A stretch of 64,000 nt of DNA from Rhodopseudomonas palustris (GCF_007005445.1 NZ_CP041387.1:682001-746000), one strand, 5' to 3'; counted from the first letter of the stretch, positions 34,391 through 44,827 are shown. A program made the numbers and translations. Notes: generated by a model not told the origin, from the sequence alone.

Positions 34391-35236
34391 ATGAAGCGAC
34401 CACTGATCATATTTGTCCTGCTGAGCGCGGTGGCCGTTGCGGCGTATTTCTCGTTCAGCCACTGGGCGATCAAACATGAGATGCTGACCTTTTTCGACGA
34501 GACGCGCGGTCGGCCGGTCGCGATCCAGCTCGCGGTGCGCCGCGATGCCCAGATGAAGGCCGAAGCCGGCATGGTCGCGCTGCCGGTCGCGGTCGTCAGC
34601 CATGGCAACACCGTCAAGAATACCGAGTACTCGTTCCTCGCCAATGTGCTCGCCGCCCGTGGCTACCTGGTGGCCAGCATCCAGCACGATCTGCCGGAGG
34701 ACAAACCGCTGATGACCGTGGCCGGCTCGCTGTATGTCGGGCGCCTGGCGGTGTACGAGCGCGGCGAGCAGAACATCTTCTTCGCGCTCCGCGAATTGAA
34801 GAAGCTCGAGCCGTATGCGGACTACGAACATCTGACCCTGGTCGGGCATTCCAATGGTGGCGACATATCGATGTACTTCGCCCAGCAGCACCCCGAGCTG
34901 GTCCGGCGGGTGGTGACGCTGGACAATCTGCGGGTGCCGTTCGTCACCGCCGGCTTCGCCAAGATATTGTCGTTCCGGTCGAAGGATCCGCAGTTCAAGA
35001 CCGATCCCGGGGTGCTGCCTGATCCGACCATCGCCAAGGAGGCCGGCATCGAGATCATCGACACCGGCGCGCAGCACACCGAGCTGAGCGACCGCGGGCC
35101 GGACAGTGTCAAGGCGCGGATTCAGGCGACGCTCGACCAGTTTCTGGCGGACGACGGAAACAGCAAACTGCGGTCTCTGGACGTCAAGAAGGACATCAAG
35201 CGGATGTACAACGATCCGCGTGCGATGGGACCGTAG
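34391..35236 (+). CDS. Membrane-anchored or exported alpha/beta hydrolase
   Basis: 281 residues; N-terminal hydrophobic segment (about 5-22) as anchor or signal. The core has VVSHGNTVKN (oxyanion region) and the nucleophile elbow VGHSNGGD, and a likely histidine in DTGAQHTELS. Esterase/lipase-like, substrate unknown. ATG 34391 is used because the upstream extension is arginine-rich and non-signal-like. Single gene, ending before a strong hairpin. Confidence 0.72.
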   Translation: MKRPLIIFVLLSAVAVAAYFSFSHWAIKHEMLTFFDETRGRPVAIQLAVRRDAQMKAEAGMVALPVAVVSHGNTVKNTEYSFLANVLAARGYLVASIQHDLPEDKPLMTVAGSLYVGRLAVYERGEQNIFFALRELKKLEPYADYEHLTLVGHSNGGDISMYFAQQHPELVRRVVTLDNLRVPFVTAGFAKILSFRSKDPQFKTDPGVLPDPTIAKEAGIEIIDTGAQHTELSDRGPDSVKARIQATLDQFLADDGNSKLRSLDVKKDIKRMYNDPRAMGP

Positions 35237-35284
35237 GCCGGCCGGTGCTCGGGCGGGCTTCAGCCGAACGGCGACTCCAACTCG

Positions 35285-35322
35285 AAAGGGCCTCGTGCCG
35301 TGGATCACGGCCGAGACCCTTT
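35285..35322. terminator. Strong hairpin, probable bidirectional terminator
   Basis: Nested pairs AAAGGG/CCCTTT, CTCG/CGAG and GCCGTG/CACGGC form a near-perfect stem of about 16 pairs. It lies between the plus-strand hydrolase and the minus-strand miniprotein and would end both transcripts. Confidence 0.72.
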
Positions 35323-35342
35323 GAAGAATTCAGTAAATCGAA

Positions 35343-35426
35343 TTAGCGCCAGAACAGCGCCAGCAGAATGATGATCGGCAGCGGGATGCCGATCAGCCAC
35401 ATCAACGCGCCTTTTCCGAAAGTCAT
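35343..35426 (-). CDS. 27-residue hydrophobic miniprotein
   Basis: The ORF runs [20 protein letters not shown] to a C-terminal ALFWR, with GAGGA positioned 7 bases before the ATG. It is one transmembrane helix with a proline kink (GIPLP). The same short pattern recurs in Bradyrhizobiaceae genomes as far as I recognise it, and a good ribosome site plus an adjacent terminator argue it is real. Function unknown. Confidence 0.6.
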   Translation of the reverse strand: MTFGKGALMWLIGIPLPIIILLALFWR

Positions 35427-35582
35427 GTCTCGTCCTCCAGTCGTTCAACTGGGGCGATAACCGTGTTGCTGCCGAACGGTTCCGCGCCGCCGCCGGCTCG
35501 AGCAGCTCATCCTGATGCCGTCTTGACGGCCGACCCGCGCCGGGCGAGGGATCGGACCTGGTTCGAAGGCATGGAGTGCGAG

Positions 35583-37235
<1,653 letters not shown>

Positions 37236-37302
37236 CGCGCGACAACGTTGGAACCGGCAAGCCGGGCGATGTCTGGCGGATAAATTGTCTTCGCTTCACT
37301 CC

Positions 37303-37382
37303 GTCATTGCGAGCGAAGCGAAGCAATCCAGGTCTCCACGCACGACGCTGGATTGTTTCGTCGCTTCGCTCCTCGCAATGAC
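37303..37382. repeat. Dispersed palindromic repeat, family D
   Basis: GTCATTGCGAGCGAAGCGAAGCAATCCAG and its inverse CTGGATTGTTTCGTCGCTTCGCTCCTCGCAATGAC form an 80-base imperfect hairpin between pgm and nnrU. The GTCATTGCGAGC ends are characteristic of a widespread Rhizobiales intergenic element. Confidence 0.72.
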
Positions 37383-37412
37383 GGACTGCGCCGCCAACGT
37401 GTGAGGTCGACC

Positions 37413-38105
37413 GTGTCCGGCTGGACTGAATTCGTCGCCGCCTTCGCCGTGTTTCTGCTCAGCCACGCGATCCCGGCGCGGCCGGCGGTGCGCGCGCGGC
37501 TGGTCGGCGCGCTCGGCGAGCGCGGCTTCCTGATCGTCTACAGCATCGAGTCGCTGGTCGTGCTGACCTGGCTGATCGTCGCCACCGGACGGGCGCCGTT
37601 CGTCGAGCTGTGGCCGTTCGAGACCTGGCAGATGTGGGCGCCGAACCTGGCGTTGCCGCTGGCCTGTCAATTGGCGGCGTTCGGCATCGGCGCCGCCAAT
37701 CCGCTGTCGTTCGGCGGCGATCCGCGCAAATCCTTCGATCCGCAGCATCCGGGCGTGGTCGGTATCGTCCGGCATCCGCTGCTGTGGGCGATCGGACTTT
37801 GGGCCGGTGCGCATGCGGTGCCGAACGGCGACCTCGCCCACGTGCTGCTGTTCGGATTTTTCGCGATGATCGCGCTGGCCGGGATGCTGATCATCGACCG
37901 CCGCAAGCGCCGCCAGCTCGGCGCCGCGCGCTGGGCCGAACTGGCGGCGCGGACTTCGTTCTGGCCGTTCGCGGCCCTGATCAGCGGCCGCTTCAAGCCG
38001 CAGCGCTGGCGAGTCAGCCTTCTACGATTCGGCATCGGCGTCGCGGCGTGGCTGTCGCTGCTGCTGCTGCATCCGCTGGTGATCGGTGTCTCGCCGCTGC
38101 CCTGA
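37413..38105 (+). CDS. nnrU: NnrU-family membrane protein
   Basis: 230 residues from GTG 37413, which follows a GAGG site. About six hydrophobic segments and the NnrU-type core RHPLLWAIGLWAGAH are present. NnrU is required for nitrogen-oxide metabolism in several Rhodobacterales, with undefined biochemistry. It lies upstream of nnrS. A methyltransferase-like membrane fold is shared by the family, so the electron or modification role is unresolved. Confidence 0.83.
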   Translation: MSGWTEFVAAFAVFLLSHAIPARPAVRARLVGALGERGFLIVYSIESLVVLTWLIVATGRAPFVELWPFETWQMWAPNLALPLACQLAAFGIGAANPLSFGGDPRKSFDPQHPGVVGIVRHPLLWAIGLWAGAHAVPNGDLAHVLLFGFFAMIALAGMLIIDRRKRRQLGAARWAELAARTSFWPFAALISGRFKPQRWRVSLLRFGIGVAAWLSLLLLHPLVIGVSPLP

Positions 38106-38174
38106 CGAGTAGTTGCTCGGCTGCGCTTCCTCGCCACGACAGGGCAAGCGGTTCCCTGCAAATCGTTCGCGAAG

Positions 38175-38188
38175 TTGTGCTGGCACAA
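38175..38188. promoter_or_regulatory. NnrR/FNR-type box before nnrS
   Basis: TTGTGCTGGCACAA is a full TTGTG-N4-CACAA palindrome, the best-matching box in the window, about 75 bases upstream of the nnrS start. It predicts NO-responsive (NnrR) or oxygen-responsive (FixK/FNR) activation of nnrS and the DUF2249 gene. Confidence 0.65.
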
Positions 38189-38263
38189 CCAGCGCCGGAC
38201 GTTGCTCTCCTACACAGGATGAGCCGGCAAATGCACCGCCGGTATCAGTTCCGGTGGACCGCG

Positions 38264-39490
38264 ATGAGCAGCACGACGATCGAATCTTCCGCAGCCGACC
38301 CCGCCAAGCGCAAGCCGGTGCCGCGCTATCCGTTGCAGAGCCGCTGGACGATTCTTTCGGCCGGGTTCCGGCCGTTCTTTCTGCTCGGCGCGATCTTCGC
38401 CGCAGTCGCGGTGCTGCTGTGGTTGCCGGTGTATCACGGCGACCTGACGCTGCAGACCGCGTTCGCGCCGCGCGACTGGCACGTCCACGAGATGCTGTAC
38501 GGCTATCTGCCGGCGGTGATCACCGGCTTCCTGCTCACCGCGATCCCGAACTGGACCGGGCGGCTGCCGCTGCAGGGCGCGCCGCTGGGGACGCTGGTTC
38601 TGGCCTGGCTGGCCGGGCGGTTGGCGGTGACGTTCTCGGCCGATACCGGCTGGCTCGCCGCGCTGCTGGTCGACGCGTTGTTTCTGCTGCTGGTGGCGCT
38701 TGCCGCGCTGCGCGAAATCATCGCCGGTCGCAATTGGCGCAACCTCAACGTCGTCGCGCTGCTGACGCTTCTCCTCGTCGGCAACGTCGCGTTCCATCTC
38801 GAAGCGCGTGTCGGCGGCAGTGCCGACTACAGCATCCGGATCGGCATCGCGGTGGTGATCATGCTGATCTCGCTGATCGGCGGCCGCATCACCCCGAGCT
38901 TCACCCGCAACTGGCTGGTGCGTGCAAATCCCGGCCGGCTGCCGCAGCCGTTCAACAAGCTCGACATGGTGATCGTCGCGTTCGGCGGATTGGCGCTGGT
39001 GCTTTGGGTGGCGCTGCCGCTCAGCCCGATCAGCGGCTCGGCGCTGCTGATCGCCGGCGTGCTGCATCTCGTCCGGCTCGGTCGCTGGGCCGGCGACCGC
39101 ACCGTCGGGGAGAAGCTGCTGCTGGTGCTGCATGTCGGCTATCTGTTCATCCCGCTCGGCTTCCTTTTGACGTCGGCCGCGGCGTTCGGGCTGATCCCGG
39201 TCAGCGCAGGCATTCATGCCTGGATGGTCGGCGGCGCCGGTGTGATGACGCTGGCGGTGATGACCCGCGCCTCGCTCGGCCACACCGGCCAGCAGCTCAC
39301 CGCCTCGCTGCCGACTCAGGGCATCTACCTTGCGGCGGTGTTCGCGGTCGCGGCGCGCATCGCCGCGGTGCTGCTGCCGGCCTGGAGCGATCCTCTGCTG
39401 CATCTGTCCGCGCTCGGCTGGGCGGTCGCCTTTCTCGGGTTCGCGCTGAGCTACGGGCCGACACTGCTCGCCCGCGGCAAGCCGCACTGA
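38264..39490 (+). CDS. nnrS: NnrS, heme/copper membrane protein of NO metabolism
   Basis: 408 residues, about 12 hydrophobic segments. Characteristic NnrS stretches: AGFRPFFLLGA, HVHEMLYGYLPAVITGFLLT, TPSFTRNWL and MTRASLGHTGQ. NnrS is an NO-regulated heme- and copper-containing protein that lowers NO stress, with no fully defined reaction. ATG 38264 is chosen since a GGTGG lies 7 bases upstream; ATG 38219 is possible. A strong NnrR-type box precedes it. Confidence 0.9.
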   Translation: MSSTTIESSAADPAKRKPVPRYPLQSRWTILSAGFRPFFLLGAIFAAVAVLLWLPVYHGDLTLQTAFAPRDWHVHEMLYGYLPAVITGFLLTAIPNWTGRLPLQGAPLGTLVLAWLAGRLAVTFSADTGWLAALLVDALFLLLVALAALREIIAGRNWRNLNVVALLTLLLVGNVAFHLEARVGGSADYSIRIGIAVVIMLISLIGGRITPSFTRNWLVRANPGRLPQPFNKLDMVIVAFGGLALVLWVALPLSPISGSALLIAGVLHLVRLGRWAGDRTVGEKLLLVLHVGYLFIPLGFLLTSAAAFGLIPVSAGIHAWMVGGAGVMTLAVMTRASLGHTGQQLTASLPTQGIYLAAVFAVAARIAAVLLPAWSDPLLHLSALGWAVAFLGFALSYGPTLLARGKPH

Positions 39491-39531
39491 TCCGTCCGGA
39501 CTTCGTCTTCACCTCCAACCAGGACATGGCC

Positions 39532-39777
39532 ATGACCGAAGCCGTCACCACCGAACGCGTGCTCGACGTCCGCGAGATTCCGCCCTATCAGCGCCACGAG
39601 ATCATCCCGCGATTGTTCGATCGTCTCGAGCCCGGGCAGTCGATGCAGATCGTGGTCGATCACGATCCGCGACCGCTGCGGCAGTTCTTTGCCTCGGTCC
39701 ACGGTGAGGATTGCGAGTGGAGCTATCTGGAGCAGGGGCCCGACGTCTGGCGCGTGCGCCTCCGCCGAGCGGCCTGA
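39532..39777 (+). CDS. DUF2249 domain protein
   Basis: 81 residues. LDVREIPPYQRHEIIPRLF and IVVDHDPRPLRQFF are the DUF2249 pattern, a TusA-like or histidine/aspartate-rich small fold found next to NnrS, hemerythrin and NO-related genes. ATG 39532 has AGGA 7 bases upstream; the ATG six bases earlier is too close. Probably cotranscribed with nnrS; the role in NO stress is inferred from context. Confidence 0.78.
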   Translation: MTEAVTTERVLDVREIPPYQRHEIIPRLFDRLEPGQSMQIVVDHDPRPLRQFFASVHGEDCEWSYLEQGPDVWRVRLRRAA

Positions 39778-39780
39778 CGT

Positions 39781-41022
39781 TCAGCGTGCACCGAACCGCA
39801 CGATCTCGTCGTCGGAATAGCCGGCCTGTTGCAGCACCAACCTGGTGTGCTCGCCGAGCCGAGCCACCACCGGGTTCGGCGACGGATCGGCCGCCGACAT
39901 CCGGAACGGCAGGTTGAGCACCTTGAAGCTGCCGGCATCGTCGTGCACCTCGGCGAGTGCCTGGCGGTGCGCGGTCTGCGGATCGGCCATCGCTTCCGCC
40001 ACGGTACGATAGGCCGAGCAGGGTACGCCGAACTTGTCGAGCGCGGCGAGACATCGCTGCGACGTCAGCGTACGGGACCAGCTCGTCTCGATGGTGTCCA
40101 TCAGCTCGCCCCAGTTCAACCGCCGGTCGGCGTATTTCTCGAAACGCGGATCTGTGATCAGGTCGGGGCGCTCGGCCGCCAGCATGAAATTGCGGAACGA
40201 CTTCTCGCTCGCCACCGCGATCATCACATAGCCGTCGGACGTCTCGACCGGGCCGAACTGCGGCCGCGCCGGCAGCGTCACCGGAAACTGCGACCACTGC
40301 ATTTCGTTCAACGTCAGCGTCAGCATCGATTCCAGCATCGACACGTCGATGTGCTGGCCTTCGCCGCTTCGTGTGCGCTGATACAGCGCCGAGGTGATCG
40401 CCCCATAGGCATAGACCCCGCTGACCACGTCGGCCAGATAGATGCCGCAATAATCCGGGCGGTCGCGCCCGGGCTGATAGGCGAGGTGCGCCAGATCGAA
40501 GCCGGACGCGGCATGGATCGCCGGCGCGTAGGCGGGGAGTTCCGCCGAGGGTCCGGTCTGGCCGTAGCCGGAGATCGAGCAGTAGATCAGTTCGGGATTG
40601 AAGCTGCGCAGCGACGCGTAGTCCATCTGCAGCCGCTGCATCACGCCGGGACGGAAGTTCTCGACCAGCACGTCGGCTGAAGCGACCAGCCGCTGCACCG
40701 CCTCGAGGCCGGCCGGCGATTTGAGATCGAGCACGATGCTCTTCTTGCCGACGTTGAGCTGGCCGAATGCGGTGCTGCAGGCGCCGCGCACCGGCGGCCG
40801 GTTGCGCATGGTGTCGCCGTCAGCGGCTTCGATCTTGATCACCTCGGCGCCCATGTCGGACAGCATCCGGGTGCAGTGCGGGCCGGCGATGGTGGTGGAG
40901 AAGTCGAGCACCCGCAGCCCGGCGAGGGCCTTGGCGCTGGTGGCCGGAGTGCTGGTGGCCGGAGCGTTGGTGGCTGGAGCGGCGGTGGCCTGCGGCTTCT
41001 GCGTCCGCGTCTCGACGGTCAT
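39781..41022 (-). CDS. CaiB/BaiF-type CoA-transferase (family III)
   Basis: 413 residues. The CaiB core begins LAGLRVLDFSTTIAGPHC, with catalytic aspartate region YCGIYLADVVSGVYAYG and NVGKKSIVLDLKSP. Moves CoA between short organic acids without a covalent enzyme-CoA intermediate of the family I type. The N-terminal 30 residues are Ala/Thr/Pro-rich and encoded by a 15-base tandem repeat, and may be a non-conserved extension. No obvious partner gene; convergent with the DUF2249 gene. Confidence 0.86.
   Translation of the reverse strand: MTVETRTQKPQATAAPATNAPATSTPATSAKALAGLRVLDFSTTIAGPHCTRMLSDMGAEVIKIEAADGDTMRNRPPVRGACSTAFGQLNVGKKSIVLDLKSPAGLEAVQRLVASADVLVENFRPGVMQRLQMDYASLRSFNPELIYCSISGYGQTGPSAELPAYAPAIHAASGFDLAHLAYQPGRDRPDYCGIYLADVVSGVYAYGAITSALYQRTRSGEGQHIDVSMLESMLTLTLNEMQWSQFPVTLPARPQFGPVETSDGYVMIAVASEKSFRNFMLAAERPDLITDPRFEKYADRRLNWGELMDTIETSWSRTLTSQRCLAALDKFGVPCSAYRTVAEAMADPQTAHRQALAEVHDDAGSFKVLNLPFRMSAADPSPNPVVARLGEHTRLVLQQAGYSDDEIVRFGAR
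40939..40993. repeat. 15-base tandem repeat in the CoA-transferase leader
   Basis: Three and a half copies of GGTGGCCGGAGYGYT (40939-40953, 40954-40968, 40969-40983, partial 40984-40993) encode the repeated ATN/APATST-like leader of the CoA-transferase. Units differ by one to three bases, so copy number could vary without a frameshift. Confidence 0.75.
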
Positions 41023-41154
41023 TCAGTCTCCCCCGATGCTTCCCGTTCTTGTTCGATGCAAAAGGCATCGCGACCGCGGGAACGCTGCTTGTTCGATCGG
41101 GGGCAGGCTAGCGGGTCGATCGAACCGGATCAACGGGGCGAGATCGGGCGAAAA

Positions 41155-41826
41155 CTACGGGTCGGACAGCCAGCCCATGCTCAGCGCGAAGCGCACCACC
41201 TCGACGCGATTGTGGAAGCCGAGCTTGGCCATGCCGCGCGCCTTGTAGGTCTCCACGCTCTTGGCGCCGATCTGCAGCTTGGCGGCGATGGTCTTGTTGC
41301 TGTGGCCGATCGCGGCCAGCCGCAGCACTTCGATCTCGCGGGTCGACAGTTCCGACACCGCATTGTGCTCGTCGCCATTGTGCAGATGCGGTGTGGTGCG
41401 GCCGATCGCCCGGCCGGCGATCGCCGGATCGAGATAGATGCCGCCGCTGCCGACCGCATGGATGCCGCGGATCAGTTCGTCGGTGGCGGAGCGCTTCAGC
41501 ACGTAGCCGGCGACGCCGAGATCGAGCAACTGCCGCAAGTAAGCGCCATCCTCGTGCACGGTCAGGACCAGTACCCGGCAATCCGGGCAGGCGGCCAGGA
41601 ATTTGCGCGCCACCTCGATGCCGTTGAGGCCGGGCATCGACAGATCGAACACGGCGACATCGGGCCTGAGCTCCGTTGCGCGCCGCAGCGCGTTGGGGCC
41701 GTCGCTCGCTTCGCCGACCACTTCGAGGCCGGAATCGTCCGCGACCAGCGCCTTCATGCCGCTGAGCACCACCGGGTGATCGTCGGCGAGAAACACGCGC
41801 AATCGGGAAGGGGCTTGCTGGTCCAT
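41155..41826 (-). CDS. NarL/FixJ-type response regulator partnered with the phytochrome-like kinase
   Basis: 223 residues from ATG 41826 (GGAAG upstream); an in-frame ATG at 41841 has no ribosome site but is possible. Receiver domain: FLADDHP, phospho-aspartate in VFDLSMPG, lysine in VLKRSA. A LuxR-type HTH follows at about residues 165-220 (ELSTREIEVLRLAAIG, KTIAAKLQIGAKSVETY). It directly follows the kinase gene, and such a pair is known in R. palustris to control LH2 genes; binding to the puc promoter 2.3 kb away is the expected output. Confidence 0.88.
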   Translation of the reverse strand: MDQQAPSRLRVFLADDHPVVLSGMKALVADDSGLEVVGEASDGPNALRRATELRPDVAVFDLSMPGLNGIEVARKFLAACPDCRVLVLTVHEDGAYLRQLLDLGVAGYVLKRSATDELIRGIHAVGSGGIYLDPAIAGRAIGRTTPHLHNGDEHNAVSELSTREIEVLRLAAIGHSNKTIAAKLQIGAKSVETYKARGMAKLGFHNRVEVVRFALSMGWLSDP

Positions 41827-41844
41827 CACGGTTACTTCCATCGG

Positions 41845-44160
41845 TCACAGCGGAACACGGGCGTAGAGCGTAGTGCCCTTGCCCGGCGCGGTTTCGAGCT
41901 CGAGCGAGCCGCCGACCAGCGACAGCCGCTCACGGATACCGAGCAGACCGAGCCGGTCCGCCGGCTGCCTGAGACCGGCGGTGGCGAAGCCCCGGCCGTC
42001 GTCTTCGACGATCATCGTCACCTGGTCGCCGCTGAGCCGCAGCACCACGCCGACATGGCGCGCCGCGGCGTGACGGACGACGTTGGTGAGCGCCTCCTGC
42101 AGCACGCGATACAGCGTGGTTTCGACCAGCGACGGCAGCCGGCGCGCGCCGAGCGTGATGTGCAGGTCGAAGGCGACATCGGACTTTTCGCTCCAGGATT
42201 CGAGAAGGTTCTGGATCGCGGTCTGAAGGCCGAGGTCGTCGAGCGCGCTCGGGCGGATCTCCCAGGCGAGCCGGCTGGTCTGGCGGCCGAGATCGGCGGT
42301 CAGGCTCCTCATCTCGGCGATGCGCTGCTGCAGTTCCGGCAGGTCGCCCGCGGCCTGGCCGAGCTTGTCGAAGCCGAGTTGCAGCAAGGTCAGCGATTGC
42401 CCAAGCGTGTCGTGCAGCTCGCGTGCGATCCGCAGCCGCTCGGCCTCCTGATCCTCGACGGTTCGGCGCAGCACCTGGGACAGGTCGGCCTCGACCAGGA
42501 CGCGCCGCTCCTTTTCTTCCCGCAACGTCTGCGCGACGTCCTTCGAGCGCATCAGGCCGATCTCGACCTGACGCATCAACTGCTCGTGCAGAAGCTGAGC
42601 CGACTTGCGCTCGCGGGCGATGCCGTCGATCCGGCGCAGCACGACGTCGAGCAGGGATTCGCGCAGCCGGCGCGCCGCCTCGACCTCGGCCTCGCTCCAA
42701 GGATCGCTGTGCAGCCGCACCGAGTCCGGCCTCGCGGCGCCGCCCTTGGAGGCCGTGCGGCCGCCGTTGCTGTCGACGCTCACCGGCTTGTTCGGAATCC
42801 CGGCCCAGGTGATGCGGCGGACCACCTCGGGACGAAACCACAGCACGTAATCGCGCGGCGTGTCCGACAGCGACAGCGCGATCAGCCCACAGGCTTGCGC
42901 GGCGATGGCCTTGGCCGGCGGATAGGCGAGCGGGAGCGCGTCGGTATGGTAGACGCCATCGTGGGGCACGCCGTGCAGCCATCCCATCAGCGCGGCGACC
43001 TGGCCGGCGTCCGGTGTGACGCCGACCCCGGTGAACTGGCCGTCGATCCACAGCCCGACGCCGGCGGCCGGGATGAAATCGAGCAAATTGGGATAGAACC
43101 GGATCAGTCCCTCGGCGAGGTCGGACTCCTGGCTCATCCGCGTCACCAGCTCCTCGTGGACGCGGCCGCTGCGCAGCCGCGCGGCGAGCCGCTCCGCCGA
43201 GAGCCGAGTCTCGAGCTGCGACGAGGCCATCTCGGCGAACAGCGTGCAGGCCTCGCGCATCCGGTAAGGCAGGAATCGCGGGGTCCGGTGATGGCAGACC
43301 ATCAGCCCCCACGGCTCGCCGTCCACCACCAGCGACAGCGACAGCGAGGCTGCGACCCCGAGCTGGGCCAGATACAGCCGGTGTTCGGGCGAGGCGCTTC
43401 GGATCGCACTGTGCGACAGATCGAGCGCGGCGCCGCTCCCCGGATTGATCCCCGGCAGCACCGGCGCTGCGATTGCCTGGGCATCGGGCTGGACGCGAAT
43501 TCGGCTGAACGGCTCCGACTGCTTCGGAATGTCTGGCTGCGGATCGCGCAGCCCGAGCAGGGAGCCGACGTCAGGCGCCCGCGCCTCGGCGATCACGTCT
43601 CCGCTGCCGTCTGCCGCGAAGCGGTACACCATCACCCGATCGAAGCCGGTCACCCTGTGCAGCTCGGCCACCATCGCGTCGCAGAATTGCCCGACCGTGG
43701 AGGTTCGCTGCAGCTTCCGGATCATCGACTGCACCAGCGCCAGCGAATTGTCCGGTGCCGGCTCGCGGCGCGGATCGAGTTCGACCACCAGAAGCCCGGA
43801 CGCTTGATGCACGATTGCGTCGGTCGGCGTGGCGTCCGGGGCGTTGAGGGTGAAGGCGTGCAGCGGTCGTTCGATCAGCCGTTCGGACAGCGCCAATGCG
43901 CGCAGCCGGGCGATCTGATCGGACGAGAACACAGTGGCGGCCGCGGTGCCGGGCAACAGTTCCGCCGCGGCGCCGACCAGCGACTCGGTGGCGCCGCCGG
44001 CATGGACGATGACGAGATCGTCCTGGGCGAGTGCCAGCAAGGCGGCGTGCGGGTGGATCGAAGCCGCCGATACGCCCAGGGCACGCCTGCCGGCACCGAG
44101 ACGGGTAGCCGCACAGTCCGCGAGATCAAGCTCGGCAGAATTGTCAAGGCCGGACTGCAT
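41845..44160 (-). CDS. Phytochrome-like histidine kinase (RpBphP4 type) with degraded chromophore motifs
   Basis: 771 residues. Order: PAS (1-110), GAF (about 135-310), PHY (310-500), a HisKA_3 dimerisation domain with phosphoacceptor H583 in ELHDTLGQ, then an HATPase (DGRGF). A cysteine is at position 16, but the usual I-H-I-P-G-S-I-Q-P-H-G follows only as SAASIHPHA, with an insertion of about eight residues. GAF histidines near 259 and 290-291 (CHH) and a DIP remain. The PHY tongue PRxSF is replaced near residue 478 by RPDSV. This matches RpBphP4 forms that sense redox state instead of binding biliverdin; loss of photochemistry is inferred. Confidence 0.88.
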   Translation of the reverse strand: MQSGLDNSAELDLADCAATRLGAGRRALGVSAASIHPHAALLALAQDDLVIVHAGGATESLVGAAAELLPGTAAATVFSSDQIARLRALALSERLIERPLHAFTLNAPDATPTDAIVHQASGLLVVELDPRREPAPDNSLALVQSMIRKLQRTSTVGQFCDAMVAELHRVTGFDRVMVYRFAADGSGDVIAEARAPDVGSLLGLRDPQPDIPKQSEPFSRIRVQPDAQAIAAPVLPGINPGSGAALDLSHSAIRSASPEHRLYLAQLGVAASLSLSLVVDGEPWGLMVCHHRTPRFLPYRMREACTLFAEMASSQLETRLSAERLAARLRSGRVHEELVTRMSQESDLAEGLIRFYPNLLDFIPAAGVGLWIDGQFTGVGVTPDAGQVAALMGWLHGVPHDGVYHTDALPLAYPPAKAIAAQACGLIALSLSDTPRDYVLWFRPEVVRRITWAGIPNKPVSVDSNGGRTASKGGAARPDSVRLHSDPWSEAEVEAARRLRESLLDVVLRRIDGIARERKSAQLLHEQLMRQVEIGLMRSKDVAQTLREEKERRVLVEADLSQVLRRTVEDQEAERLRIARELHDTLGQSLTLLQLGFDKLGQAAGDLPELQQRIAEMRSLTADLGRQTSRLAWEIRPSALDDLGLQTAIQNLLESWSEKSDVAFDLHITLGARRLPSLVETTLYRVLQEALTNVVRHAAARHVGVVLRLSGDQVTMIVEDDGRGFATAGLRQPADRLGLLGIRERLSLVGGSLELETAPGKGTTLYARVPL

Positions 44161-44181
44161 CACAATCTACTCAATTTTCCG

Positions 44182-44270
44182 TGTCCGGGACTCGTCGGAC
44201 CGGTTTGAGGATGTCCGGTATGACACGGACAGTGATCAGTGTCATGTTAAATTGACAAAGATGTGTGTCA
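44182..44270. promoter_or_regulatory. Dense inverted-repeat control region between the kinase gene and pucB
   Basis: GTCCG N8 CGGAC (44183-44200), TGTCC N10 GGACA (44212-44231) and TGACAC N12 GTGTCA (44221-44244) overlap. TGACA and TGTCA then alternate (starts at 44221, 44240, 44253, 44266). TGT-N12-ACA at 44240-44257 also fits the PpsR/CrtJ repressor consensus. A further dyad TCAGAG N6 CTCTGA is at 44299-44316. Candidate ligands are the NarL-type regulator encoded nearby and PpsR. Confidence 0.6.
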
Positions 44271-44479
44271 GGATACTCTTACAATCACTCGGATGTGATC
44301 AGAGCGTGATCTCTGACCCGCCGCGTACTGGAAGCATCCGCATCTGTCCGCTCGGCGGCTGGGTGTCGGGGCGAACAGGAAATGCTGAGACCAAGCGAAC
44401 GAATGTTCGGCGTAGCAGCGAAAGACCTACGTGCAGGTTCAGCACGACACTGATCGTAAGTCTCTCAGGAGGATTTACT

Positions 44480-44635
44480 ATGGCAGACGATCCCAACAAG
44501 GTCTGGCCGACCGGTCTGACGATCGCGGAATCGGAAGAGCTCCACAAGCATGTGATCGACGGCACGCGCATCTTCGGCGCGATCGCCATCGTCGCTCACT
44601 TCCTGGCGTACGTCTATACGCCCTGGCTGCACTAA
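44480..44635 (+). CDS. pucB: LH2 beta polypeptide
   Basis: 51 residues, start at 44480 with an ideal CAGGAGGA site. One membrane helix (about 28-48); histidine 40 in IVAHFLAY is the axial ligand for B850 bacteriochlorophyll. The N-terminal [16 protein letters not shown] segment is typical of LH2 beta chains. Pairs with PucA in ring-shaped antenna complexes of the intracytoplasmic membrane. pucA follows after 12 bases. Confidence 0.97.
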   Translation: MADDPNKVWPTGLTIAESEELHKHVIDGTRIFGAIAIVAHFLAYVYTPWLH

Positions 44636-44647
44636 GGAGTCACTAAG

Positions 44648-44827
44648 ATGAATCAAGGTCGTATTTGGACTGTTGTGAAGCCGACCGTTGGTCTGCCGCT
44701 GCTGCTCGGCAGCGTCACCGTGATCGCGATCCTGGTGCACCTCGCTCTCCTGAGCAACACCACCTGGTTCCCGAAGTACTGGAACGGCAAGACCGCGGCG
44801 ATCGAGAGCTCGGTCTCCATCGGCTGA
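44648..44827 (+). CDS. pucA: LH2 alpha polypeptide
   Basis: 59 residues starting [10 protein letters not shown]. Membrane helix about residues 12-36; histidine 31 (ILVHLALL) ligates B850. Tyrosine 44 and tryptophan 45 (WFPKYW) are the residues that hydrogen-bond the B850 acetyl groups in high-light LH2, so this copy looks like a B800-850 type and not a low-light B820 variant. A short C-terminal tail lacks the Ala/Pro extension of other R. palustris copies. Confidence 0.97.
   Translation: MNQGRIWTVVKPTVGLPLLLGSVTVIAILVHLALLSNTTWFPKYWNGKTAAIESSVSIG

Noticed and set aside
40876..44208. 1110-codon open frame on the plus strand across the CoA-transferase, regulator and kinase genes
   Set aside because: It is the antisense shadow of GC-rich genes with strong family motifs. 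The product is low-complexity R/A/G/Q-rich and has no domain.
44164..44479. tRNA or small RNA in the pucB upstream region
   Set aside because: The dyads are short operator-like palindromes. No cloverleaf or terminator-bounded transcript shape is visible.
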